This document shows, in pieces, positions 18,603 through 27,420 of a DNA stretch of 64,000 nt. Made by a program: the position numbers and the translations under genes. Below the pieces are notes generated by a model. The model was not told the DNA's origin. It saw only the letters and a list, made by a program, of their open reading frames with translations, and ran no database searches. Source of the DNA: an uncultured Pseudomonas sp. (GTDB lineage Bacteria; Pseudomonadota; Gammaproteobacteria; Pseudomonadales; Pseudomonadaceae); contig NZ_CAJYDW010000006.1 of NCBI RefSeq assembly GCF_913774235.1, positions 1 to 64,000 of the forward strand. The letters run 5' to 3'. Position 1 is the stretch's first letter. Each line of letters opens with the position of its first letter.

Positions 18603-19388
18603 TTAGAGCTGCTGGGTAACGAAGCCGAGCATCTGATCGGCGGTGGAAATGACCTTGGAATTCATCTCGTAGGCGCGCTGGGTGGTGATCATGTTCACCA
18701 ACTCCTCGACGGTGCTCACGTTGGAGTTTTCCAGGGTGCTCTGCAGTACGGTGCCGAGGCCGTTCAAGCCCGGAGTACCCACTTGGGGCGCGCCGCTGGA
18801 AGCGGTCTCGCTGAACAGGTTCTGGCCCACGGCCTGGAGACCGCCCGGGTTGACGAACTGGGCGATCTGCAGATTGCCGATGACCGTCGGCGCAGCCTGG
18901 CCGGCGGTGGTGACGGACACGGTGCCGTCCTCACCGACGGTGAAGGTCTTGGTGTCGGCCGGCAGCACGATGGCCGGCTGCAGCGGGAAGCCATTGGCAG
19001 TGACGACCTGGCCATCGGCATTGAGGTGGAAGGTGCCGTCACGGGTGTAGTTGATGGTCCCATCGGGCATGGTCACCTGGAAGAAGCCATCGCCATTGAT
19101 GGCCATATCCAGCGGCTGGTCAGTGGTCTGCAGCGAACCTTCGGTGAAATTCTTCTGGGTACCGACGATGCGCACCCCGGTACCCAGTTGCAGGCCGGAA
19201 GGCAGTTGATTGTCCTGGGTGGACTGGGCACCCGGCTGGCGACGGATCTGGTACAGCAGATCCTGGAACTCGGCGCGGTCGCGCTTGAAGCCCGTGGTGG
19301 AAACGTTGGCCAGGTTGTTGGAGATGGTGGTGAGGTTCATGTCCTGGGCGGACAGACCGGTCTTGGCGACCCACAGTGACGACATCAT
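18603..19388 (-). CDS. flgG: Flagellar distal rod protein FlgG
   Basis: A 261-residue rod subunit, matching the family length. The N-terminus has SSLWVAKTGLSAQDMNLTTI with SNNLANVSTTGFKRDRAEF. The C-terminus has LENSNVSTVEELVNMITTQR. Two consecutive ATGs occur; the first has GAGGA eight bases upstream. It lies 46 bases after flgF and 21 before flgH. Confidence 0.97.
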   Translation of the reverse strand: MMSSLWVAKTGLSAQDMNLTTISNNLANVSTTGFKRDRAEFQDLLYQIRRQPGAQSTQDNQLPSGLQLGTGVRIVGTQKNFTEGSLQTTDQPLDMAINGDGFFQVTMPDGTINYTRDGTFHLNADGQVVTANGFPLQPAIVLPADTKTFTVGEDGTVSVTTAGQAAPTVIGNLQIAQFVNPGGLQAVGQNLFSETASSGAPQVGTPGLNGLGTVLQSTLENSNVSTVEELVNMITTQRAYEMNSKVISTADQMLGFVTQQL

Positions 19389-19434
19389 GATGGTATTCCT
19401 CGAAGTGCCGGTTTTACGTCGGCGCTAGCCGTTA

Positions 19435-20178
19435 TCAGGAGAATTGCAAAACCTTTGCCATGGCCGCGTCGTTGTCTTCCGCGCTGCGCATCATCTTCAC
19501 TTGCAGCTCGAACTGGCGGGATAGCGACAGGATCGAGGTCATCTCCTCGGCCGCATTGACGTTGCTCGACTCGACGAAGCCGGACACCAGGGAGACGTTG
19601 GCATCCATGGGCGGGGCGGCCTGCCCCTGCTTCATGTGCAACAGGCCATCGAGGCCCTTTTCCATCTGCTTGGTATCGGGATTGACCAGCTTGATCCGGT
19701 CGACCTGGGCCAGGGCGTTGGCCGCCTGGCCCGAGCCGCGGATGGTGATGCTGCCGTCCTGGCCGATCTCCACCTTGGAGGCCGGCGGCACGGCGATGGG
19801 ACCGCCATTGCCGAGCACCGGCAAACCATTGCCGGTGCGCAGCATGCCGAGGGCATCGATCTGCAGGCTGGAGGTACGCACATAGGCCTCCTTGCCTGAG
19901 GGATCCTGGACCGCGACGAAGCCCGGTCCCTGGACGGCCACGTCCAGGTCACGCCCGGTTTCCTGCAGCGCACCAGGGGTGAAGTCCGTCGCCGGTCGCT
20001 CGCTCATGGAATAGACGCGCGACGGCATGGTCTCGCCGAACACCTGCATCGAGCGCGCCTGCTCAAGGTCCTTGCGAAATCCCGAGGTCGAGACGTTGGC
20101 CAGGTTGTTGGCGTGGGCGCGCTGGGCCATCTCGTTCTGGCTGGCGCCGGTCATGGCGACGTACAGCAGCTTGTCCAT
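19435..20178 (-). CDS. flgF: Flagellar proximal rod protein FlgF
   Basis: A 247-residue rod subunit beginning MDKLLYVAMTGASQNEM, with ANNLANVSTSGFRKDLEQA typical of the rod/hook family. The C-terminus has GFVESSNVNAAEEMTSIL. It is the first gene of the flgFGHIJKL operon. The start is set by this conserved N-terminus; the reading frame extends 33 codons upstream across the RpoN promoter and that extension is not coding. Confidence 0.96.
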   Translation of the reverse strand: MDKLLYVAMTGASQNEMAQRAHANNLANVSTSGFRKDLEQARSMQVFGETMPSRVYSMSERPATDFTPGALQETGRDLDVAVQGPGFVAVQDPSGKEAYVRTSSLQIDALGMLRTGNGLPVLGNGGPIAVPPASKVEIGQDGSITIRGSGQAANALAQVDRIKLVNPDTKQMEKGLDGLLHMKQGQAAPPMDANVSLVSGFVESSNVNAAEEMTSILSLSRQFELQVKMMRSAEDNDAAMAKVLQFS

Positions 20179-20232
20179 CTGATCCTCCGACGGCGGCAGA
20201 TTGCCGCCAAAACGTGCGTTCGGAGGTTCTTT

Positions 20233-20248
20233 AGCAAGCGCCGTTCCA
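20233..20248 (-). promoter_or_regulatory. RpoN (sigma-54) promoter of flgFGHIJKL
   Basis: The minus strand reads TGGAACGGCGCTTGCT, a 15/16-type match to the -24/-12 consensus with correct GG-N10-GC spacing. The predicted start is near 20222, about 45 bases before flgF. It lies just after the flgE terminator and so begins a separate transcription unit. Confidence 0.85.
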
Positions 20249-20286
20249 GAAAACCAAAACCCTTCTGAAACAGTCACTTGAAAAAG

Positions 20287-20312
20287 AAAAAGCCTCCCGA
20301 GGGAGGCTTTTT
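20287..20312 (-). terminator. Rho-independent terminator after flgBCDE
   Basis: A perfect inverted repeat of AAAAAGCCTCCC and its complement with a minimal spacer. It is flanked by A and T tracts, so it could act in both directions. It lies 36 bases after the flgE stop and before the flgF promoter. Confidence 0.9.
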
Positions 20313-20348
20313 CCGGCGGCTGGTCACGCCGCCGTCAGAGAAACGACA

Positions 20349-21872
20349 TCAACGCAGGTTGATGATCGTCTGGGTGATGGCGTTCTCGGTCTCGATGGTC
20401 TTGGCGTTCGCCTGATAGTTGCGCTGCGCCACGATCATGTCGACCAGCTCGGTGGAGATGTCCACGTTGGACGCTTCCAGTGCCCCGGACTGCAGGGCAC
20501 CGAGGGTGCCGGCGCGCGGCGTCCCCACCACTGGCTGGCCGGATTCCGCGGACTCGGTCCAGGAGGTCTTGCCCATGGGAGTCAGGCCCTGAACGTTGGC
20601 GAAGTTGGCCAGCACCACCTGCCCCTGCACCTTGGACTGACCGTTGGTATAGCGGGCGAAGATCTGGCCGGTGTCATCGATCTCCAGACCCGACAGCTGG
20701 CCGGTGGTATAGCCGTCCTGGTTGACGCTGTTCACCGCGAAGGCGGTGGAAAATTGCGTCGAGCCGCGCGGATCGAAGGTGAAGCCGCCGGTATTGCCGA
20801 GGGCGCCGTTCCAACTGTAATTGGCGGGATTGTTGCCGTCGGATACCGCCGGAATCCAGCCGCTGCCGCTGGAGCCGGTAGGGTCGGTGGCGAAGGTGAT
20901 GATATTGGTGGCCGGATCGACGGTGACCCCCGCCGACGAGGACGTCACGGTGCTCAGCTTGCCGGACGCATCGAAGGTCACGCCGAAGCTCTGCGGCTGG
21001 GTGCCATAGGCGGCCACTGCCGCCGCCACCGAAGCCGGGGTAGCACCGGTCGCAGCCGCGGCGTTGTTGGCGATGGCCTTCACCTGGGGCGTCGCCCCGG
21101 CCATGTTGTTCACCGCGGTGGCGACGCTGTTCGCCGTGGCACCAGCAGCCGCCGCCGCAGTGTTGGCGGTCTTGGTGGCGATACCGGGATCCAGCGGGTT
21201 GCGGCCGTCGATCAGCACCTGCATCGACCACTGGTTAGTTGCGGGCGCCGGCGCCTTGATGAAGTACTGCGACATGACATGGGAGTTGCCCTGACTGTCG
21301 TAGATGTTCAGCGAGGTCGAGGAGTTGTAGGTCTTCGGATCCGAGGGATCGAAGGGTGTCAGCGTCGGCGGCGTGCTGGTCGAATTCAGGTTGAACGCCT
21401 GGGAGATCTGGGTGGTGGACTTGGGCGCCTGGCTGGCGGTCTCGATGCGCAGATCGCTACGCACGCCGGGCTGCAGCAGGCCCTGGGCGTTGGTGGTATA
21501 GCCCTGCAGTCGATAGCCGTTGTTGTCGACGATATAGCCGTTCTTGTCGGTGCCGAAGTAACCCGCACGGGTGTACTGGATCGCACCGTTGTTGCTGGTC
21601 ATGAAGAAGCCGTTGCCGTTGACCCCCATGTCCAGGGCGTTCTGGGTGTAGTCGATGGTGCCCTGGTTGAACAGTTGGCCGACGTTACCGAGCAGCACGC
21701 CGCTGCCCTGGGCATTCTTGCCGGTCCCCAGCACCGAGGCGGCGTAGAGATCCTGGAACTCCGCCCGCGACTGCTTGAAGCCGACGGTACTGGCGTTGGC
21801 GATGTTGTTGCCGGTGATGTTGAGGTCACTGGACGCGGCCTTGATGCCGCTCAAACCGATATTGAAAGACAT
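20349..21872 (-). CDS. flgE: Flagellar hook protein FlgE
   Basis: A 507-residue hook subunit. The N-terminus [20 protein letters not shown] with [19 protein letters not shown] and the C-terminus [20 protein letters not shown] fix the family. Residues about 237-290 form an alanine-rich insert with two related 18-residue units (starting at 239 and 271, sharing AAAA.GAT..SVA.AV) in the surface-exposed central region. The gene lies between flgD and a terminator. Confidence 0.96.
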   Translation of the reverse strand: MSFNIGLSGIKAASSDLNITGNNIANASTVGFKQSRAEFQDLYAASVLGTGKNAQGSGVLLGNVGQLFNQGTIDYTQNALDMGVNGNGFFMTSNNGAIQYTRAGYFGTDKNGYIVDNNGYRLQGYTTNAQGLLQPGVRSDLRIETASQAPKSTTQISQAFNLNSTSTPPTLTPFDPSDPKTYNSSTSLNIYDSQGNSHVMSQYFIKAPAPATNQWSMQVLIDGRNPLDPGIATKTANTAAAAAGATANSVATAVNNMAGATPQVKAIANNAAAATGATPASVAAAVAAYGTQPQSFGVTFDASGKLSTVTSSSAGVTVDPATNIITFATDPTGSSGSGWIPAVSDGNNPANYSWNGALGNTGGFTFDPRGSTQFSTAFAVNSVNQDGYTTGQLSGLEIDDTGQIFARYTNGQSKVQGQVVLANFANVQGLTPMGKTSWTESAESGQPVVGTPRAGTLGALQSGALEASNVDISTELVDMIVAQRNYQANAKTIETENAITQTIINLR

Positions 21873-21898
21873 GCTGGATTCCTCTCTCGCGCCGCGCC

Positions 21899-22609
21899 TT
21901 ACTGGCCGACCGCCTGGACTTTGGAGATGCCGATACTGCCGACGCCGGCAAGATTGAGCGTCATTTCCCCGCCGTTCTGTCCAAGCGTGACGCTGTCGAC
22001 ATTGGCGGGCAGGCTGGTTTTCATGGCCTCGGTCTTGCCGTCGATGCTGGCCTGGGCCTCGAAGCGATAGGTCCCGGCGCCGAGCTTGTTGCCGTTGGCA
22101 TCGGTGCCATCCCAGGTGAAATTCACCAGGCCACTGGTCTGCTGGCCGAGGTTGATCCGATTCACCTGGCTACCCGCGGTGTCGTAGACGTTGACCCAGA
22201 CGTTGGAACTCGACGCCGTCAGATTCATCGCGCCCTTGAAGTCCGCACTGGTATCCACCTTCACCTTGTCGGTATCGACGATCACCTTGCGGCCGACCAG
22301 GGTCGAGGCCTGCAACGCCTGGGACGACTGGCTGCCGGACAGAATCGAACTGACGCTGGTGTTGAGGTTGGTGATGCCCTCGACGGTACTGAATTGCGCC
22401 AGCTGCGCGATGAACTCGCCATTGCCCTGGGGCTCCAGCGGATTCTGGTTGTTCATCTGGGCGACCATCAGCTTGAGGAACTCGTCCTTGCCGAGCTGGT
22501 TGGTCTTCTTGGTCGTACTGGCACTGCTGTCGCCGGTGGTACTCGTCTTGTTGATCGAGTACTGGTCGAGCACCGACTGGGCGGTTGAATTGGTAGTGCT
22601 GATGGCCAT
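21899..22609 (-). CDS. flgD: Flagellar hook cap/assembly protein FlgD
   Basis: A 236-residue scaffolding protein that caps the growing hook. The N-terminal region has [22 protein letters not shown], the FlgD signature. The C-terminal half is a FlgD Ig-like/tudor region ([20 protein letters not shown]). It lies between flgC (12 bases) and flgE (26 bases) in the flgBCDE operon. Confidence 0.96.
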   Translation of the reverse strand: MAISTTNSTAQSVLDQYSINKTSTTGDSSASTTKKTNQLGKDEFLKLMVAQMNNQNPLEPQGNGEFIAQLAQFSTVEGITNLNTSVSSILSGSQSSQALQASTLVGRKVIVDTDKVKVDTSADFKGAMNLTASSSNVWVNVYDTAGSQVNRINLGQQTSGLVNFTWDGTDANGNKLGAGTYRFEAQASIDGKTEAMKTSLPANVDSVTLGQNGGEMTLNLAGVGSIGISKVQAVGQ

Positions 22610-22621
22610 GGCGCCGGTTCC

Positions 22622-23059
22622 TTACTGACCGAGGGTCAGTACCTTCTGCATCATCTGTTTGGCGGTATTCATCATTTCCGCATTGGTCTGGAAGGCACGG
22701 CTGGCCGAGATCATGTCCGCCATCTCCTCCACCACGTTCACGTTCGGGTAGTAGACGTAGCCGTCCTTGTCCGCCATGGGATGATTGGGCTCGTAGCGCT
22801 TCTGCACTTCGCTCGGGTCCTCGACGATCCCCTTCACCTCCACCCCGACCCCGGCCTGGCCCTGATCGTCGAACAGCGAGGCGCCACCCTGGGCGGCGTT
22901 GAGCTGGGTGGCGAACACCGGGTGCCGCGCCTTGTAGGTCTGGTCGACGCTGGAGGAGACGGAATCGGCATTGGCCATGTTGCTGGCCACGGTATTGAGG
23001 CGAACGTTCTGGGCGCTCATCCCGCTACCGGCGATGTTGAACAGCGAACTCAGGGACAT
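22622..23059 (-). CDS. flgC: Flagellar proximal rod protein FlgC
   Basis: A 145-residue rod subunit of usual length. It begins MSLSSLFNIAGSGMSAQNVR and has ASNMANADSVSSSVDQTYKA; the C-terminus has VNVVEEMADMISASRAFQ. It starts two bases after the flgB stop, which suggests translational coupling. Confidence 0.97.
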   Translation of the reverse strand: MSLSSLFNIAGSGMSAQNVRLNTVASNMANADSVSSSVDQTYKARHPVFATQLNAAQGGASLFDDQGQAGVGVEVKGIVEDPSEVQKRYEPNHPMADKDGYVYYPNVNVVEEMADMISASRAFQTNAEMMNTAKQMMQKVLTLGQ

Positions 23060-23061
23060 GG

Positions 23062-23484
23062 CTATTCTCCGCGCAGGGCCGACATCAGCCCCTTGAACTT
23101 GCTATTGAGCAGGGTGAAGCTGGCCTGGAAGTTCATGGCGTTCTCGGCGTAGTTGGCCTGCTCCACCTGGGCATCCACGGTGTTCTGGTCCACCGAGGGC
23201 TGGGTCGGGATGCGGTACTTCAGCGCGGCATCACCCATGCCCATATCGAAACCCTCGGCGGCGATATGACGGCTGTTGGTGGTTTCCAGCTGATAGTGGC
23301 CGGAGGCGCCAGACGCCCCCTTGGCGGCCTGCTCCGCCAGCACCGCACTGAAATCCAGATCCCGTGCCTTGTAGCCGGGGGTATCGGCGTTGGCGATGTT
23401 GTTGCCCAACACCTCGGCGCGCTGCGAACGGAAGTTCAGCGCCTGCTCGTGCAACCCGAGTGCCTTATCGAAACTGATGCTCAT
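23062..23484 (-). CDS. flgB: Flagellar proximal rod protein FlgB
   Basis: A 140-residue rod subunit. It has LGNNIANADTPGYKARDLDF, which is the rod family signature, and the C-terminal helix NYAENAMNFQASFTLLNSKF. It is first in the flgBCDE operon, 27 bases or so behind the predicted start of an RpoN promoter. Confidence 0.97.
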   Translation of the reverse strand: MSISFDKALGLHEQALNFRSQRAEVLGNNIANADTPGYKARDLDFSAVLAEQAAKGASGASGHYQLETTNSRHIAAEGFDMGMGDAALKYRIPTQPSVDQNTVDAQVEQANYAENAMNFQASFTLLNSKFKGLMSALRGE

Positions 23485-23519
23485 GTCGAGAGACCTTTGA
23501 CGTGGCTTGCCTAAGATTT

Positions 23520-23535
23520 AGCAAGCCCCGTGCCA
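23520..23535 (-). promoter_or_regulatory. RpoN (sigma-54) promoter of flgBCDE
   Basis: The minus strand reads TGGCACGGGGCTTGCT, a full match to the TGGCACG-N4-TTGCW consensus. Transcription would begin near 23510, leaving a short leader before flgB. Confidence 0.92.
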
Positions 23536-23663
23536 GACTCTCTAACCCTTCCAGATCAAGGGTTTACGCCGATGCGGCAGGAAGGAGGACGGCAAGCGGC
23601 AAGGTTTTTCCGCCGTCTTTGCCGGTGCGGACGAAGTGGGCGGCAAAACTTTGGCGCAAAAGA

Positions 23664-23685
23664 AAGGCAGACCGAAGTCTGCCTT
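23664..23685 (-). terminator. Rho-independent terminator of cheVR
   Basis: A 9-bp stem (AAGGCAGAC / GTCTGCCTT) with a 4-base loop is followed on the minus strand by TTTCTTTT-like sequence, 18 bases after the cheR stop. It separates cheVR from flgB. Confidence 0.88.
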
Positions 23686-23703
23686 GTCATCCCCTGGACC
23701 GAC

Positions 23704-24531
23704 TCACTTGGCCTTATAGATGATGCCCGGATTGCACTGCACCATCTGGTAGAGATCCGGCAGTCCATTGAGCGCTTCGGACGCGCCGAGAAACAGATAG
23801 CCACCCGGCTTGAGGGTGCCGTGGATACGCGTGAGGATGTCCTTCTTCACGTCGGCGGAGAAGTAGATCAGCACGTTGCGGCAGAACACCATATCGAACT
23901 TGCCGAGACTGGCGTAACTGTCGAGCAGGTTCAGCGCGCGGAATTCGATGCGGCTGCGGATCGCCGGCTTGACCGCCCAGCGCCCCGGCTGGAGGACGTC
24001 GAAATAACGCTGCAATCGCTCCTGGGAAAGCCCTCGACCGATGGCCAGCGAATCGTACTCGCCCGACTTGGCCGCAGTGAGGATGGCGCCCGACAGATCG
24101 GTCGCCACGATCTGCATGCCCCCGCGCCCCTGCCCCGCGGCACTGCGCTCGAACTCATCCATGGTCATGGACAGCGAATAGGGCTCCTGCCCGGAGGAAC
24201 AGGCCGCCGACCAGACGCGCAGGCGCTGGCCGAAGGTGTTCTTGGTCAGTTCCGGCAGCAGACGGTTCTTCAGCACCTCGAAGGGGTAGGTATCGCGGAA
24301 CCAGAGGGTTTCGTTGGTCGTCATCGCATCGATGACCTTCTCCCGCAGACCACCGCGGGGTTGCATCTGGATGCGCTGGACCAACTCAGACAACGTCTTG
24401 ATTCCCTCGGTCTCCATCAGCTTGTTCAGCCGACTGGAGACCAGGTACTGCTTGTTGTCGCCGAGCAGGATCCCGCTGGATTTCTCGAGGAAATCGCGAA
24501 AAAGCACAAAATCCGCGTTGACTGCTGACAC
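23704..24531 (-). CDS. cheR: Chemotaxis protein methyltransferase CheR
   Basis: A 275-residue SAM-dependent methyltransferase that methylates glutamates of chemoreceptors. The N-terminal helical domain has GDNKQYLVSSRLNKLME. The catalytic domain has NETLWFRDTYPFEVL, RVWSAACSSGQEPYSLSM and FDMVFCRNVLIYFS. The GTG at 24531 is preferred: it has a GGAG site upstream and the protein then starts like other CheR proteins (SAVNADF). An ATG 14 codons earlier, directly abutting the cheV stop, is the alternative. Confidence 0.95.
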   Translation of the reverse strand: MSAVNADFVLFRDFLEKSSGILLGDNKQYLVSSRLNKLMETEGIKTLSELVQRIQMQPRGGLREKVIDAMTTNETLWFRDTYPFEVLKNRLLPELTKNTFGQRLRVWSAACSSGQEPYSLSMTMDEFERSAAGQGRGGMQIVATDLSGAILTAAKSGEYDSLAIGRGLSQERLQRYFDVLQPGRWAVKPAIRSRIEFRALNLLDSYASLGKFDMVFCRNVLIYFSADVKKDILTRIHGTLKPGGYLFLGASEALNGLPDLYQMVQCNPGIIYKAK

Positions 24532-24573
24532 TGCCGCTCCGCCTTCTGGGTACCGGAATAAAGACGCCTTCAC

Positions 24574-25506
24574 CTAGTGACTGTCGACCGCATTGATGCG
24601 CTCGACCACGCGGGAGGCGAGATCATCGGGGCGGAACTTGGCCAGGAAGTCGTCCGCTCCGACCTTCTTGACCATCGCCTGGTTGAAGACACCGGACAAG
24701 GAGGTATGCAGCAGTATATGCACTTTCTGCATCCGCGAATCATGACGGATTTCCGCCGTGAGGGTGTAGCCATCCATTTCCGGCATCTCGATGTCGGAAA
24801 TGATCATCAGCAATTCGTCTTCCGGACGCTTGCCCTCGCCGACCATTGTCTGCAGATAGTTCAGCGCCTGCCGGCCATCGTTGAGCGCTATGACCTCCAC
24901 GCCGACGGTTTCCAGGCAGCGGCTCACCTGCTTGCGCGCCACCGAAGAGTCGTCGACGATCAGCACCCGCTTGGTGACCGCCTTGGCCTGCACCACCTCG
25001 CTGATCACGCCAGCCGAGACGGTTTCCACGGACGGAGCCACCTCGGAGAGGATCTTCTCCACATCGATGATCTCGACCAGTTGGTTGTCGACCCGGGTCA
25101 CCGCGGTCAGGTAATGGTCCCGACCGGTGCCCTTGGGCGGCGGGTTGATGCCTTCCCAGTTCATGTTCACGATCCGTTCCACCGAACGCACCAGGAAACC
25201 CTGCACCTTGGTGTTGTATTCGGTGATGATCACGAAGCAGTTGTTGATGTCTTCCAGTCCACGACGACCGGTGGCCATGGCCAGGTCGATGATCGGAAAG
25301 GTGCCGCCGCGGATACTGGCCACGCCCCGTACGACCGGACTCGATTTCGGCATCACGGTGAGTTTGGGGCACTGCAGCACCTCCTTCACCTTGAAGACGT
25401 TGATGCCGTAGAGCTGCGAGCCATCCAGGCGGAACAGCAGCAGTTCAAGGCGGTTCTGGCCCACCAGTTGGGTACGTTGGTTGACGGCGTCCAATACACC
25501 AGCCAT
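24574..25506 (-). CDS. cheV: Chemotaxis coupling/response regulator protein CheV
   Basis: A 310-residue hybrid. Residues about 15-165 are a CheW-like coupling domain (FRLDGSQLYGINVFKVKEVL). Residues about 180-305 are a receiver domain (RVLIVDDSSVARKQV; phosphorylation site in IISDIEMPEMDG; conserved Lys in DDFLAKF). It couples receptors to CheA and probably acts in adaptation. It is transcribed with cheR and divergently from flgA. Confidence 0.96.
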   Translation of the reverse strand: MAGVLDAVNQRTQLVGQNRLELLLFRLDGSQLYGINVFKVKEVLQCPKLTVMPKSSPVVRGVASIRGGTFPIIDLAMATGRRGLEDINNCFVIITEYNTKVQGFLVRSVERIVNMNWEGINPPPKGTGRDHYLTAVTRVDNQLVEIIDVEKILSEVAPSVETVSAGVISEVVQAKAVTKRVLIVDDSSVARKQVSRCLETVGVEVIALNDGRQALNYLQTMVGEGKRPEDELLMIISDIEMPEMDGYTLTAEIRHDSRMQKVHILLHTSLSGVFNQAMVKKVGADDFLAKFRPDDLASRVVERINAVDSH

Positions 25507-25542
25507 TTGGCGACTCCTCTCGTTGCCGCGAGCCGGTCGGAA

Positions 25543-25569
25543 AACTCGGCACAGGGCTTGCTTAGGTTA
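25543..25569 (-). promoter_or_regulatory. Weak FliA-like element before cheV
   Basis: The minus strand has TAAC, a 15-base spacer and GCCGAGTT. This matches the FliA layout with changes in both boxes. cheVR belongs to the FliA-dependent class in P. aeruginosa. The element covers the same bases as the flgA RpoN promoter on the other strand. Confidence 0.4.
25547..25562 (+). promoter_or_regulatory. RpoN (sigma-54) promoter of flgA
   Basis: The plus strand reads CGGCACAGGGCTTGCT, with GG-N10-GC spacing and an intact TTGCT block. Initiation would occur near 25573. The in-frame ATG at 25574 would then be essentially leaderless, which supports the next ATG at 25604 as the flgA start. Confidence 0.82.
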
Positions 25570-25603
25570 AATCATGAAGACCGAAGCGACGTGTTTCCGA
25601 CCT

Positions 25604-26332
25604 ATGAAAACCTTCAGCCGTTGGGCAGCGAATCTCTTGTTGATCCTGGCATGCCTGGGCGGAAAGGCCTTTGCAGAAGACGACTACACCTCATCTGACG
25701 AACTTATCGGCGCTGTCGAAAGTTTTCTTGAGGAACGTGTACAGGAATATTTGCTGGAAGCGGGTTTCAACGCCCGCCACGAAAATCAGATCAATGCCCT
25801 GGACCCACGGCTGCGCCTCGCGGCCTGTGACAAACCCCTGACGCTGTCACAACAGGGTGCCCCCACACCGGTGGGGCGAATCAACATCAAGGTTCGCTGC
25901 GAAGGCAGCAGCCCCTGGACGGTATTCGTGCCGGTACAGGTGAAGCTATACCGTCCCGTGGTGGTCGCCGTCCAGCCATTGTTACGGGGAGCGGTGCTGG
26001 ACGACCAGAATGTGGCGCTAATGGAACGGGATGTCGGGATTCTGACCCAAGGCTATCTCACCAGTCTGGAGCAGGTGGTAGGCACCCAGCTCAAGCGCCA
26101 GGTGGTCAACAATCAGGTGCTCGCGCCAGCCTTCCTCGAGCAGCCCGAGCTGATCCGCAAGGGTGAACAGGTGGTCATCAATGCGCGCAGCGCCTCCTTC
26201 AGCATACGCATGCAGGGCGAGGCCCTGACTGATGGCGCCAAGGACGAAGAGATCCGCGTGCGCAACCTTAGCTCGAACCGGGTGATCCGGGGACGCGTCG
26301 TCGATCAAGGTCAGGTGGAGGTAGCGCTTTAG
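25604..26332 (+). CDS. flgA: Flagellar P-ring assembly chaperone FlgA
   Basis: A 242-residue periplasmic protein that assists FlgI assembly into the P ring. A Sec signal peptide (WAANLLLILACLGGKAFA) is followed by a SAF/FlgA domain in the C-terminal half (RGAVLDDQNVALMERDVG, QGEALTDGAKDEEIRVRNL). The frame opens at 25574, but the RpoN promoter position and the signal peptide favour the ATG at 25604. It is divergent from cheV. Confidence 0.93.
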   Translation: MKTFSRWAANLLLILACLGGKAFAEDDYTSSDELIGAVESFLEERVQEYLLEAGFNARHENQINALDPRLRLAACDKPLTLSQQGAPTPVGRINIKVRCEGSSPWTVFVPVQVKLYRPVVVAVQPLLRGAVLDDQNVALMERDVGILTQGYLTSLEQVVGTQLKRQVVNNQVLAPAFLEQPELIRKGEQVVINARSASFSIRMQGEALTDGAKDEEIRVRNLSSNRVIRGRVVDQGQVEVAL

Positions 26333-26427
26333 TCACAGAGCCAAAAGGAGTACCTTGGAGCGTCCGCACCCTGAACCTCTGCGTAACATCCTGTCGAAGG
26401 ATGTGAACCGTCGCACAGGTCTATGGC

Positions 26428-26454
26428 TAAAGTTTCGGTCTATCACGCCGATAA
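26428..26454 (+). promoter_or_regulatory. FliA (sigma-28) promoter of flgMN
   Basis: TAAAGTTT, 11 bases and GCCGATAA form a full consensus FliA promoter. It would start near 26460, some 35 bases before flgM. FlgM is the anti-sigma factor of FliA, so this is the expected feedback control. Confidence 0.93.
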
Positions 26455-26493
26455 GCCGGGTATGCGAACGAGACTACACGAGGATTTTCACTC

Positions 26494-26802
26494 ATGGCTC
26501 TAGATATCAACCGCCTGAATCCGTCCTCCACTTCCGGTTTGGGCGGCAGCAAGGCTGCAAGCAACAAGGAAGCGGCTCCGGCTCAGAGCAGCGATGTCAA
26601 GGCTACCACCAGCACCGCCTCCGGCGAGTCGGTCAGCTTGAGCGCCCAGGCCCAGCAGCTGAGTTCCCTGACGGCAGGGCTCAAGGATTTGCCGGTGGTC
26701 GACAGTGACAAGGTCAGCCGCCTGAAACAGGCCATCGCCGATGGCTCCTACAAGGTCGACAGCCAGAAGGTGGCCGACAAACTGCTGGCGTTCGAGTCCT
26801 GA
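26494..26802 (+). CDS. flgM: Anti-sigma-28 factor FlgM
   Basis: A 102-residue secreted inhibitor of FliA. It begins [18 protein letters not shown] and has the C-terminal FliA-binding region [20 protein letters not shown]. The N-terminal half is Ser/Ala/Thr-rich and likely disordered, as in the family. It is followed by flgN after 61 bases. Confidence 0.96.
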   Translation: MALDINRLNPSSTSGLGGSKAASNKEAAPAQSSDVKATTSTASGESVSLSAQAQQLSSLTAGLKDLPVVDSDKVSRLKQAIADGSYKVDSQKVADKLLAFES

Positions 26803-26863
26803 CGCCCGGTTGCGGCATGGCCTTCCTGACGATCGCGACTCACGTTCCAAGGGAAAACGCGCC

Positions 26864-27331
26864 ATGCCCAATGCCACCTTGCTCGAGATCACCCGCCACG
26901 ACATCGACCTGAGCGAGCAGCTGCTGATCCTGATCGACCAGGAATTCCAGGCCCTCTCCGAGCGCCAGCTCGATGCCCTGGAAGCCCTGCTGGGCAGCAA
27001 GCAGGTCCTGCTCAAGCAGCTCGATCAGCACGCCCAGTACCGTACCCTGCTGCTTCGCCACCATGGTCTCCAGGCCGATCTGCAGGGGCTGCGCGCCTAT
27101 GCCGCCACCCAATCCGATGGCCCGGAGCTGCTGGCCGCGTCGAGCCAACTCGCGCAACTCATGGAACAGTGCAAGACCCGCAACGCGCGCAACGGCCAGG
27201 TGATCCAGGCCAACCGCTTCGTGGTGGGCAAGCTGCTCAACGTCCTGCAGGGCACCTCGGCACCCGCGCTGTACAACAGCCGCGGCAGCCAAACCGGCGG
27301 CGGCTACCAGCGACCGCTGAGTTCGGCCTGA
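26864..27331 (+). CDS. flgN: Flagellar export chaperone FlgN
   Basis: A 155-residue helical chaperone for the hook-associated proteins FlgK and FlgL. The protein begins MPNATLLEITRHDIDLSEQL, is rich in Leu and Gln with heptad-like spacing, and ends in a flexible Gly/Ser tail. The start is the ATG where the FlgN-like helix begins; the frame extends back over the end of flgM without a plausible start. Position after flgM is the standard order. Confidence 0.93.
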   Translation: MPNATLLEITRHDIDLSEQLLILIDQEFQALSERQLDALEALLGSKQVLLKQLDQHAQYRTLLLRHHGLQADLQGLRAYAATQSDGPELLAASSQLAQLMEQCKTRNARNGQVIQANRFVVGKLLNVLQGTSAPALYNSRGSQTGGGYQRPLSSA

Positions 27332-27420
27332 CGACCGTCGTTCGTCTGCCACTGCGTTTTAGCTGCATTGCTGGCGGGTAGCCATTATCCTTGCGTACCG
27401 CCACTTACAGGAGTTCCCAG

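Noticed and set aside
20255-20268. TGTTTCAGAA upstream of flgF, as in the MITE end
   Set aside because: Only ten bases are shared, with no inverted partner or CTAG end nearby; probably coincidence.
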